Positions 37,256 to 48,700 of a stretch of 64,000 nt of DNA are shown here, piece after piece. The stretch's first letter is position 1, and every line of letters starts with the position of its first letter. The stretch lies in the NCBI RefSeq assembly GCF_905220415.1, contig NC_059537.1, positions 5,989,622 through 6,053,621 on the forward strand. The letters are read 5' to 3'. Source of the DNA: Colias croceus (lineage: Eukaryota; Arthropoda; Insecta; Lepidoptera; Pieridae). The notes under the pieces are model-generated. The model ran no database searches. It was not told the origin of the DNA and saw only the letters and a program-made list of their open reading frames with translations. Position numbers and translations under genes: made by a program.

Positions 37256-37414
37256 TCATTTTAATTGAACATTTTTAGAAAACAAGCCAAGAGGACGATC
37301 TTTGCCTGGATGATATTTTTCATAGTGTAGATAAAGACCTCTTCTAGTTACAAACTTCTCTGTGCAATGGATACAATGAAATGGTTTTATTCCTGTGTGT
37401 TTATACATATGGTA
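37256..37414 (-). CDS. ZAD zinc-finger gene exon 5 (stop codon)
   Basis: It completes finger 7 (YHMYKHTGIKPF), encodes finger 8, and ends KNVQLK with TGA at 37256-37258. Acceptor TCTTTCAG. Confidence 0.94.
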   Translation of the reverse strand, partial: YHMYKHTGIKPFHCIHCTEKFVTRRGLYLHYEKYHPGKDRPLGLFSKNVQLK

Positions 37415-40236
37415 CTGAAAGAAAACATTTATATTACATTACATTATTTATCACGAGTGAACACTTATGATTATCATAAGCGAATATTGTTTGATTTGAA
37501 CTTAAACATGAAAAAATTAAGGCAAAAGATGACCGGGTGCATTGGGGTATTTTGAATGTTGTGGTAAATCCAATGTTGAGAAATTAATACAGAAAATTGT
37601 ATTAAAAAAATTCCGTTATGAAACTTGCATATTTAAATACAATACCTTAACAATCACAATAAGTACTTCCAATAAAACAATTTTCTCAAGACTTAGTACC
37701 TACTCATAATTTTAACAAACACTGAAGTGATATTTGAAATTACCCAACATTTGCACAAGCACATTACAAAATGTATAATATATATATTTTGCAAAACTTA
37801 CTGTGAAATTATCCTTTTTATTAAAAGTATGTGAGCACAGCTGGCATTGGTATTTAAATGGACCATTTGTAGTTTTGTCTGTCTTTTCCTTCGGTGCAAT
37901 GGGTCTAAGATACAAAGATTCAGAAAATACTGAAACTTCAGTTTGCTTCTTCCTGTTTTTGCTACTTTCTTGTACTGTTGCAGTTGGATGCATTCTAGAT
38001 TTATGAGCATAGCAATTACCAGAACTGGCAAAGCCTTTATTACAGACAGGACACTTAAAGGGCTTGGCCCCTGTGTGTTTGTTCATGTGGAACTGAAATG
38101 AAAATGTATAAAAAATATTGATTATAAATGCTGCTATCATGTATCACTCTAGCTGAAATGTTCGTTTACATTCTAAGATATAAAGATTTGATCTTTATCC
38201 ATTTCAAAATGGAAGACATCCTTAGATCAGTAATAAATTGTAAAGTATATTCATTACAAACTGAACTTAATAAACAAAATTAATTTATTTAGATAAAAAA
38301 GCCCTCCATACCCTCAGTTCCTGAAATCTCTTGAAACTCTTCTTACACATAGTGCAATGGTGTGGTCTTTCATTACTGTGTGATATATTATGGTTTCTAA
38401 AAGTACTTCTTGTTGCATAAGATCGACCACACTTGTTACATGTGTAAAGTTTTTTGTTGGAGAAATGAATTGTCATGTGTGCATTTAGATTTTTCTCCGA
38501 CCTAAATCTACAAAAAAGTATGTTATAATAGTTCTTAAAGAACCTAACTACTTTAGACAAGTCAAAATGGATATAATTTTTTTGTTTCCTACTTACGATC
38601 GCTTGCACATGGCGCATTTACGGGTACCATTGTGTTGCTTAATATGTGTCATGAACTCAGTTTTGAATTCGAAAGCTTTGTCGCAAATTGTGCAGGTGTA
38701 TGGTTTGCCAGCTTCTCCAGGAGATAAATGGGACCACATATGATTTTTAAGCGCTATCTCTGAAAGGAATTTTCTGTGGCATGATTTGCAAGGAAACGGT
38801 TTCTGTGCATCTGTGTTTTCGTCGTCTACTTTAAGGGTGGGATTGTTATAATATAGTCTCGTTATGGTTACATTTTCCCCGTCAGCACTATTCAAATACG
38901 TAATTTCTGTGCTGTCTTTTTTTCCTATTACTACATTTTGTTTTGTGCTAATTCTAGTCATGTCCGGATTTGTTTGTGAAATTGAAATATCTTCATCAGT
39001 ACGGTCATATAATTCCATGCTCAGTTTTAGAAGTGTTTCTTGTGCATTCCTAGCCAAATCTATAAATTCACATACGTTTTGTAATTGTCTGCAACACTCG
39101 ATACAAATACTTTTTGGTAAATTGTCGTCGCGCTCGATCTGAAAAGTGAAATTTAAATATATATATGTACATATATATGTACTAGGTAACAGGACTTATA
39201 TTAGGTATATGTACTAGGTAACAGGACTTAGTGCGGTCTTAATATCACGTATAAACATTAATTATTAGGTAGGTACTCTACACTGAACTAAACTTTTTGT
39301 GTTTTTTAACCGACTTCAAAAAAATTCGGCCGGTATGTTTTTTTTTTATGTATGTACACCGATCACTCCGAGGTTTCTGAACCGATTTACGTGATTCTTT
39401 TTTTGTTCGATGCGGGATGGTGTCGAATTGGTCCCATAAAAAATTTATTCGGATAGGCCCAGTAGTTTTTATTTTATAAGCATTTTTGTCTGTATTTGTA
39501 AATGTTGCAAGTGCAAGTTTGAAGTCGGTTGTTTTTTACTCAGTTATCACTTGTTATCCTCCAAAATTACATTTGATTTATGAGTGACGATTTCTAGCAT
39601 TTCTATTATTACAAAGATGAATCAAATTTGTCGTGTACCTATGTCTAGATGGTAGGTGATATCTATACTTAATATTTTAAAGCTGATGAGTTTGTTTGTT
39701 TTAACGCGCTAATCTCAGGAATTACTGGGCCGATTTAAAAAAAATATTTCTGTGTTAGATAACCCATCGAGTTAATACCAACAGGAGCGGAGCCCCGCGG
39801 GTTAAACCGCAAAGCGCAGCTTGTGTGAAAAAAATTAAAAAATTAACAAACTAGTTTTGAGTGATTCTTTTAGTTCACATGGTAACAAATGAAACTGAAA
39901 TATACTTAGATATTGTTTCTCGGAATATTGTATATTTTGCGTTCATTGTAAGTCGATAAAGGACTTCTTTTTAATAAATTAGAAGTCAATAAAACTCATT
40001 AAAAACATCTTCAGAAAACGTTTTGTAACTTTTAAAATATGAACTAGGTACCTAGGTAGTAATGAGTATTTTATTTTACCTACGCACTTAATAATGATTG
40101 AAAACATAAAACGCACCTCGATTAACAAATATTTGTTCATTTTATTTTGGAGTTGCATTGAAGCAGCTTCTGCGCCAAATATCATTATTGTTGTTTCCTT
40201 TTCCTTAGCACAAAGTCTGCAACATCTTTCACCCAT
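37256..40236 (-). CDS. ZAD-domain C2H2 zinc-finger protein, complete, 5 exons, 435 aa
   Basis: It is a predicted nuclear DNA-binding factor of the insect-expanded ZAD family. Exons: 40117-40236, 38597-39138, 38312-38507, 37802-38092, 37256-37414; total 1308 nt with TGA and all junctions in phase. The N-terminus has a zinc-coordinating ZAD: CRLC (6-9) and CIEC (52-55), with the typical helix DLARNAQETLLKLSMEL after it. An acidic linker (about 85-155) follows. Eight C2H2 fingers run from residue 157 to near 420, with TGAKPF and TGIKPF linkers before fingers 6 and 8. The first begins PCKSCHRKF, the last is CIHCTEKFVTRRGLYLHYEKYH. A short basic tail ends SKNVQLK. The ZAD probably mediates dimerisation; DNA target unknown. 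No single Drosophila orthologue can be named. Confidence 0.95.
37802..38092 (-). CDS. ZAD zinc-finger gene exon 4
   Basis: It completes finger 5 (FHMNKHTGAKPF), and encodes finger 6, a basic/Ser-rich spacer (ESSKNRKKQTEVSVF), and the start of finger 7 (CQLCSHTFNKKDNFT). Acceptor CATTTCAG, donor ACA/GTAAGT. Confidence 0.95.
38312..38507 (-). CDS. ZAD zinc-finger gene exon 3
   Basis: It completes finger 3 (SFRSEKNLNAHMTIH), and encodes finger 4 and the first part of finger 5 (CTMCKKSFKRFQELR). Acceptor TTTGTAG, donor GAGG/GTATGG. Confidence 0.94.
38597..39138 (-). CDS. ZAD zinc-finger gene exon 2
   Basis: It encodes the second ZAD cysteine pair (ICIECCRQLQNVCEF), the linker, fingers 1 and 2, and the first half of finger 3 (KCAMCKR). 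Acceptor CTTTTCAG, donor GATC/GTAAGT. Confidence 0.95.
39310..39530. mobile_element. MITE with 13-bp TIRs in zinc-finger gene intron 1
   Basis: AACCGACTTCAAA at left and its exact reverse complement TTTGAAGTCGGTT at right, flanked on both sides by GTTTTTT (39303-39309, 39531-39537). The family is common in moth genomes. No coding capacity. Confidence 0.8.
39662..39826 (+). mobile_element. Truncated Helitron-like element
   Basis: A/TCTATACTTAATATTTTAAAG start and AACGCGCTAATCTCAGGAAT as in the copy at 3114. The 3' end decays after CCGCGGGTTAAACCGC without an intact CTAG. Confidence 0.7.
40117..40236 (-). CDS. ZAD zinc-finger gene exon 1
   Basis: ATG at 40234-40236. It encodes MGERCCRLCAKEKETTIMIF and GAEAASMQLQNKMNKYLLIE. 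The donor GAG/GTGCGT is non-canonical at +3 to +5 but gives phase 0 into a canonical acceptor and restores the ZAD. Confidence 0.88.
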
Positions 40237-42281
40237 TTTTACCGTTTAAAATTCACTAATGAACTAGTTGAAATTGTTTGAATCGCCCAATTATTCAAAA
40301 AACACTGTAAAATAACTATTACGCGAACATTTTCCGTGCAGATGCGATATCGCGCATGCGCCCTTTCATTTGCTTTGTATACTTGAACATTATTGATATT
40401 ATGATTGCAAAGTAGCAATGCGCAAACTCCATCGAACCAACAATTTTAGCTTTAGCGCACTAATTTTGGTGTACAAAGTGGAAGATATATTTGTTAATAC
40501 TTCTATAATTTGCCAGTATTCAACGTAAAACCGTAATCTAAAAATCTTATTATACCTTATACCTAGGTACCATGTCTACGTAATTTGCTTTATACACGAT
40601 AATACTTTGTTTGTGATTTCTTAATACATTGGGTATACAATCGTAGTTAATGAGGAGTCTAAAATTTGGCTATAGGTAGGTACTTTCTACTGATAATAAA
40701 ATCCAAAGTATATCCAAATTTAGTGGATAATCAAAGAGATCCATTAAGTAGGTACTTACTACTTACCTATCAATTTTTTACAGTTCAGTTTATACCAATA
40801 GGGAATTCATTTGCGGAGGCATAACTGGTGGTAGCATTCACCATATTCAGTCACTGACTACAGTGCCACAGTATTTATTTATTACAAAGTTAATTAACTT
40901 TGTAGCTTCCTATGTAAATCCTTTTTTATAGTTTATCATACAATACAATTTATCATACAGTTTCAGCATAAGATAATAATTTAAATTGGAATATTTAGTA
41001 TATACATACCTAGATCTGCTAGTCGTAATCTACCTACTATGCATCAGTAAGGACTGTAGTTACTATTAAAAAGAGCGTAGTGCCTTGTATGATTTAAATC
41101 CTTCCCAGCATGAAGAGCTTAATGAAGAAACCATTATAATGCACAGGTTTTTTGTTACGGGTTCCGTTGATATTAAGCCAATGTAATAAGGATGAGCAAT
41201 CGAGTTTACATGATCATTATAAACATCCAATTACTTTAATTTACACCTAAATTAAATGATGTAATTGTGTTGCCGATGCGTACCAGCTACTAAGTATTCG
41301 TAAGATATACGTTAGTAACTTATCAATTTAAAGGGAATTAAAAAAAAACCTTGTACTCAATGTAATTATGACTAACTAACTTTCCACCCGCAGCTTCGCA
41401 CGCGCAGTCAAAGAAAAACCCGCATAACTAGTTCCCGTTTTCGTGGGATTTCCGGGATAAAACCTATCCTATTTCCCGGGGTAAAAAGTAGCCTATATCC
41501 TTTCTGGAGTATTAAAATATCTCTATACCAAATTTTATGCAAATTGGTTCAGTAGTTACCTATGGCGTGATTGAGTAACAGACAGACAGACAAGAGTTAC
41601 TTTCGCATTTATAATATTAAAATATAGTATAATAGTATATAGTATTGATAATACCTATGGTTGTTATTGCCGATTAATCAATCAATTTGAATTTATTAAA
41701 TAATATATATAACTATATTGATAATTTTAGTGTAATTAAATATTTTAAAGGAATTTATGGTTTAAAAAATATATTTCTGAGATAATTGAAGCCACAATAA
41801 AGTATATTAAATTCATCGGAGGTGAAGGTGTGAGTGAACTACGGAATTCTAAAAACATTGTCCTCGTCATTTTAAATGAAAAAAAAAAAAGTTTGTAGTT
41901 TATATTGGCATGTCCACCTGTTATAAAACGTCACAGGTACGTTGTGGGAACGGACGTTGATTTAGAGGGTTTAATGGGGTTATGCTGGTAGCATTGTTCA
42001 GAAGGAGCAATGAAGGATAGACGTTAAGTAGGTACAGGTATAGGAGCAGGCGGGTTGAGGGGCATCGTTCTTGAAGACCGGTCCTCGCGGGAGGAGCGGT
42101 GCGGGTGCGCGTGGGCAGGGAGAACGCGAGGTGCGGGCGGGGCGTCCGTCACTCTGCAGTCGCGCACCGAGCGCTATACTACGAATACGTCGGGTGGCGC
42201 CGCGCCAACCCGTCGCGTGATAGTGTTGTGTCACAGCGGTGGGCCAGGTCGGTTTCGAGATTTCTTCGTTCCGACGTAACC
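40237..42281. promoter_or_regulatory. Divergent promoter interval between the ZAD zinc-finger gene and yorkie
   Basis: Just upstream of the zinc-finger ATG, 40344-40361 holds two overlapping palindromes, GCGATATCGC and GCGCATGCGC, the latter a match to the NRF-1/Ewg core. About 42050-42281 is G+C rich and is probably the yorkie promoter and 5' UTR. Between them are A+T-rich DNA and a degraded Helitron (41376-41632). Confidence 0.55.
41376..41632 (-). mobile_element. Degraded Helitron-like element
   Basis: CTTTCCACCCGCAGCTTCGC, CCCGGGGTAAAAAGTAGCC, CAGACAGACAGACA and CGCATTTATAATATTA in the minus orientation. The terminal CTAG has mutated to a CTAAC form. Confidence 0.7.
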
Positions 42282-42754
42282 ATGGCTCTCAATTCGGACG
42301 GTGAACAGAAATCGAACCTGGTCCTCCGCGTGGATCAGGATTCTGACTCGGTTCTGCAATCGTTGTTCGACACAGTGCTCAAGCCGGACTCGAAACGACC
42401 GCTACAGGTGCCTCTGCGTATGCGACAGCTTCCAAAGTCGTTCTTTAACCCGCCGTCGACCGGTTCTAAGTCGCCATCTGTGTCTCATTCGCGAGAAAAC
42501 TCGGCTGACTCCGCGTTCGGATCGTCATCCGCGACGGGCTCCGCGCCGGTGTCTCACTCTCGGGCGCACTCCTCACCTGCGAGTTTACAGCAGACGTATG
42601 CCGCGGGACAGCAGACCCAGCAACCGCCCCTTCACCACCAACACAGTAAACAGAGATCATATGATGTGGGAACTCATATACCAGATGAGCTCGGCCCACT
42701 TCCAGCTGGGTGGGAACAAGCACGGACACCAGAAGGACAGATATACTATCTTAA
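42282..42754 (+). CDS. yki: yki exon 1: TEAD-binding region, 14-3-3 sites, first half of WW1
   Basis: The open frame extends upstream of the ATG to about 42099. I start at 42282 because family homology begins there, the context is AACCATGG, and the upstream peptide is Arg-rich and unlike Yki. Donor CTTAA/GTAAGT at 42755. Confidence 0.95.
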
Positions 42755-45700
42755 GTAAGTCTATTTAATATCTTATTTTATAAAGTAGCCGCTCCCGGCC
42801 TGTTTTTATTTTTTGTTGTCACCAAAAATTTTGGTAATCATAATACCTATATAAATGATAATCTTGAATGGATCAGTCTCCATAAACTTGTTTTGAAATT
42901 AGAAACTGACTCAAATGATCATCAGGCGGATCTTGTTTACTGAGACAAGTTCTTTTGTGTTACTACATATTTTATTTACACACTAGAGGTCCGCCCCGGC
43001 TTCGCCCGTGGTACAGTATATTTCGCAATAAAAGGTAGCCTATGTCCTTTCTCGGGTATCAAAATATCTCCATACCAAATTTCATGCAAATTGGTTCAGT
43101 AGTTTAGGCGTGATTGAGTAACAGACAGACAGACAGAGTTACTTTCGCATTTATAATATTAGTATGGATTCAATTTTTGTTATCTACCTTGTAGCTTTGA
43201 CACTATTCTCTATACCGCCTGAGATTGGGTAATATGTACACATAAAAAAGGTACTTTCATACTGAGAGCATAAGATCATCTTAATATATATAAATCTCGT
43301 GTCACAATGTTTGTCCTCAATGGACTCCTAAACCACTTAACCGATTATAATAAAATTCGCACACCATGTGCAGTTCGATACAACTTGAGAGATAGGATAG
43401 GTTTTATCCCGGAAATTCCTCGGGAACGGAACTATGCGGGTTTTTCTTTGAAAACGCGGGCGAAGCCGCGGGCGGAAAGCTAGTCTATATATAGGTAATT
43501 TGATCATATCTATAGTTGAATAAATAATTACAATATACACTTACAAGGTACAAGGATACAATTAAACTATTCATATATACCACATTTTTATTTAGAATGG
43601 ATATTTTGATCTCTATTGATAATAATAAAGCTCATAAAAAAAGTAAATCGCTATGTAAAAGATGACAAATATTAATTAATTAATTGTTTTTCATAATGGC
43701 ACCCATCTATGTCGTAGTCCGATCTATGATATGGGCGGTATTATTGTAATTTAAATAAAAACGATTTTGGCGATACTTGCTAATCATCATTAGACATCGG
43801 ATTATATGCACGAACAAAATGCCAAAATATGCATGCAAATATGCACTAAAAAGGCCGAAATATGCACTAAAACTGATATGCCTAAAATATGCACAATACA
43901 AAATCAAAAAACCTTTATTATTACCAGCGAAATTTTGTGGCAATATACAAATAAGCATTTTTACCAAATTTTCAAATTTTTTGAAATTTCGGGCTAAATC
44001 TAGCCCTTTCTTGGAATTTAAGCCGTGTTTTAAGTTTTAGGCCCCAAAAGGGTAATCTAGCCATTGAATGAATGGCTCAAAATTAACTTAAAATGGAGCC
44101 CATTTTGCATAATAAATCCGATGTCTAAATCATCATGATAGTAAAATAGATTTAAGGTTGTAAGGCTTATAGGTAACGGTGACTGATTAAAAGTCTCCAC
44201 CTTGCAAAATTGCTACCTAAGTCTCGTGAGTGTTGTTAGGAATTATTATCTATATATTTATATTATATATATTATTATAATATTTCGCCTTGAAATTCAA
44301 CCAAAGCTGAATTTTAAAATAACATAAAAATTTGTGCGGGTAAGAAACTAAGACCAAAATAATTTAAATGAAATATAACCTAACCTAACATAAATAAATT
44401 TCAATTATCTTGTCAACATATGCATTGTTCTTATAAAAATAGTAGTTTAGTACTTATCAATATTTTTGGGTACAGTATCCTGCTTGCTTATCAATATGGT
44501 TTCACCTAACAAGAATCAATTACGTATCGTATGCATTTTTCTTACTTTATCACAACAAAAAATATAAACAGTAATTATTTTCGATGGACAACCTGACTTT
44601 CTTGTATTACTTTTTCTTGAATTATCTATCCATCAATGAATACCTAATAGTTTAATGATAACGATGAAAAAATTGAATTCCAAGAAATTATTAATTTTGA
44701 TATTTTAAGTGTTGGACGAAGAGTAAATACCTAATTTTGTAAAGATGACTATAATTTTACAAATGCACAATAAAAACAGCGACTGATAAACTATCAAGGT
44801 ATGATATCGTATAGAGGCGCCAACCAAAAATAATAAAAATGTTTCTAAATTACAGCAAGAGTACGGTTAATGCTTATCATTAGGTATCAAATGCTTCATG
44901 TTGAAAACATATTGTCGTCACAAGTTATCTTATCGCGATCGTATACCTTTCGTCAATGCTCAACAATGAAGTATGATAAACTTGGGAAAATGATTCATGA
45001 TGTAAACAGAACAACGTCGAATATAGGTTGCTGCTTATTAATTTCTTTCCTTGTCTTGTGTTCAAAGTAAAATTCATATATCTAATCACGGTTGTTATCC
45101 TTTTGGTGTACTCAACTATGTGATCATGCTAATAATACACGGAAGTACTTATCTTTTGTAATTGAATTTCTACCTAAAACATCCTGTAATTTTTACATAA
45201 TATTTTCTTTAGCTGTTAATAGAAAAATCGTTGGGATAATACAGTTGTTACATAATCAATGATTACTACGTTATATTATAGTATAGATTATTATCGATAC
45301 CTACATTAAAATATTATGTTCTTTATGTAGGGATATGTAAGTCTTTAAGAACGGTCGCAACTTGTAAAATAAACAGACACACCACACGTGATCTATTCGG
45401 CTGAAATAATCGTATCGATAATATTCTGTAATGGCTGCGAGCCTGGCGCCGTTGCCATTATTGTTAATTTTGCTTACGTACCTAGCCTAGGATCAAATCT
45501 AAATAGATACGTTGTTGAATAAATTAGTGTATAGAATGTTACTTTACGAACACAAGTAAAAATCTATACTAGAACCAAAATTCGAAGAAACGTTAATTAC
45601 TTTAAATATTCTGCTGTTCAACAATTTTACCTATAATAGAAAATATCAATGCCAATCAATATCCAACCAAAATCGAGAACTCTAGAAAATTCGAAGAAAA

Positions 45701-48700
45701 AAATAAAAACTTACTGAAATATAGCTCGCGTTAGACTTTGGGACTTGGGTTATTGAATAACATAATTAGATGCAAAAACAAAATTATATAACATGTTGTG
45801 CATCAATTTACTGTAGGTACTTTGTTGCTTATAATAAGTTGTTTGCTAACAAAGTTAGTTACCGTGTCGGATCTCAACACCGCGCCGTTCGTCTCAGACG
45901 TGGAAGACAGCCAATACGACATCAAAGCTTCAGTCACATCATAAATAAACTTAACCGACATAATATTCATCAAATTTATTCAATAATGCTGTTTAGTTTT
46001 AACTATTCTATTATTTATGAAGTACCTACTGTAAAATACATAGACCTATTTCGTATTCAATTGTTTTAAATTTATCACGAATTTGGGTTATGAATCATCC
46101 AGGATCTAAAGATTAAAAATGAATGAGTAATATTCTCTTATGATAAATACGTTAGGGGTAACTTTAATGCTCTTTTTAATTCCTTATTTTTTCGTGTTTG
46201 CGTGTTTTCTCAATAATATATGTTTCGCGTCTTGTTTCAGAACTAGGAAGTCGTGTTAAATTGTCGTGCAATAGAAATCGTTTAAATAAATCTTCTATTA
46301 ATATTGCAAGAGCAAGCTTATCATTCATGAATTCAGTGTAAAATAATGTTATTTCGATACCAAAAGCATTAATTTAAACAGTCGGTCGCTTGGCTCCGGC
46401 GTACGAAACGTCGGCTGCACGAAGAACAGCGCGATGGACCATTGCAAGCGGTGCGTCTCTTCCGTGTCGGTAAATAGACGTGCGCATCGTTTCTTAATTG
46501 CTAGCTGGACCGATGTTTTATAATCTCCATAACGTCCAGCGAACGTCTTGCTAGCAAAATGTTTGCTTTAATTATTATTGGAATGGAGGGTAATTCTCTG
46601 TGGTTTTGTTCGGCTAGACTTGGCGATGTTCCGAAATGGGTAGCGATGCAAATTACCTTGGCGAACGCCCAACACGGCGCTATCGGCCGGTAGCTAGCGT
46701 AACACCTTATTGGTAATAGCCACTGCTTAGTGTTTACCTGTTCGAGTGTTAATTCTATAATATCATAGTTACAGGAATAAAAATTAGTTTTGAATATCTA
46801 ATATTACATAGATAATAGATTGTACTAGTTTTATCGATCGTATGTAATAATTTTATATAAAGCTATATTATGTAGCTATATATGTTACTTGTAGGTACTT
46901 ATTTAGAGGTAGATACTCTTAAAATGTATGCAAAGTGATTACGCATTTAAAAATATTTCCTTTTAAGCTTCGTCCCTTGAATTCTAAATCAACCAAACTT
47001 GTCACACAGAATACAAAGAATAGTAAACTTCTTATTTAAGTCCGTTGAACTTTGTATATAAAAAGGTTTCCTAAATTTTCGAACAAAGTCATGATAAATC
47101 TTGATATTCTGGTACACAATTAGATCAACTAGATATTATAGATACAAATTTGCTTTCGATTAGCCTACTTTCAAATTAAATAAAACATGATTTTTTCTCC
47201 TAGCAATCTCCTTGACATAAGAATAATTGTAATTTATCACATAGATACATAAGTATTTTATATAATACACTAAACTTCTTTAAGAAGAGCTTGAAATCTA
47301 TCTACAATAGGTATGTACCAACTACTATAGATATATTGTTCTAAAAATCCGCAAGCTTTATATTGCAAGACAAGATGTCACTGGAACATTATCCAGTACC
47401 TACTAAAGAGCAATAACTATTGATTTTATGATACCTTTCAAAAATCAACAACTAGGTGGCTAAATGGTTATACCTTCACGATATCTTCTAAGAAGTTTAC
47501 TGAACCAGTCACATACACAAGTGAAGTTATCGCAGTGTATTCAAAGCGATAACATTTGAAATACAGCTCACTATCGTCTTCTAAGAACTCGGTCGCAGCA
47601 GACGCTACAGGTACCTGCCTAACGGAACCTTACCCAGAATATGATTTTGTTAGGACAAAGGCACTTCAATAGAAACGTATTACCACAGGTATTACGTAAA
47701 TGCGGTTAACTGCGATTGGTAAAACCATTTATAGCTTGTACTTTGTTTGTTGTTTGTAGCTCTACATTTCTAGTTTTACGGTAAAAGTTAATATAGTATA
47801 AAAAGAAAACTTAGTAGTTTTCGAAATTAATTATAAAGCTGATCTAGACATTGATTTAAAGGATCACATTAAAAATATATTTTAGGGTACTGCTAGATAT
47901 TAGGAAACGGGCCACATTAATTTATTGTGACAGGAAAGATTTGCTTTTTATTTAAATTTAATATTTATCATGAAAACCTCTCTGGACAGCTATATAATTA
48001 TGTATAATATTTTAAATCGAAGTCCTAACTTCTAACTGTCCAGCATCGATGGGTATTTCCAACATCAAAATATTTTCTCACAGGTATATTAAGTACCACT
48101 TAATTTAATCTTTCTCGAGCGCGTCGTTAAAGCCTCAGCGCTCTTTTCTTGTTTACCCAAACATAATAAACAAAATAACACTGTGACATAATTTCCTTTT
48201 ATGTTTAGAACAGCGTTAAGTGTTATATCAATAAATGAAAGGTTTATACAAAACTAAGCCTTATTTTACAGATTTTACACCAGTCTATTGTGTGCGGCTT
48301 CGTTAGGAAAAACAAAGTACTCAGTTTCCACGCTCTGATTACTGGATGTTGGCTCTAGACATCGTCTTTATCGGAATTGATCAGAAACTTTAGTAAGAAA
48401 ATCTGATATCAAAGTGGGGTCTTGACTTAATAAAACCGGAAAACAACGACCTCAAACGCGTGCTGGTAGTTTGCAACAGTTGATTTTTTTTTATTCGTCT
48501 CCAGTATGTTCTAATATGATACTTGTAACATTTCATAGTACACATAAGATAATTACATACTAAAAGAATAACGTAGGTGCATACCGTAGGTGCTTACCCA
48601 TATTTTTAACAGTAGATACCTACAGTAGATATGTAGGCTGGGAATCAATTCCTACACAACATATAGGTATCTACTTACAATGTTTTTTGTCATTTATCGC

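Noticed and set aside
42099..42281. In-frame N-terminal extension of yorkie upstream of 42282
   Set aside because: The Arg-rich peptide has no Yki similarity, the first ATG there has poor context, and the family start MALNS sits at AACCATGG.
43777..44040. Overlapping Lys/Ile-rich frames
   Set aside because: They lie inside a MITE with defined TIRs and target duplication and arise from its AATATGCA motifs.
46433..46474. Mini frame MDHCKRCVSSVS ending at a donor as an alternative yki first exon
   Set aside because: Phase 0 exit cannot join yki exon 2, which needs phase 2.
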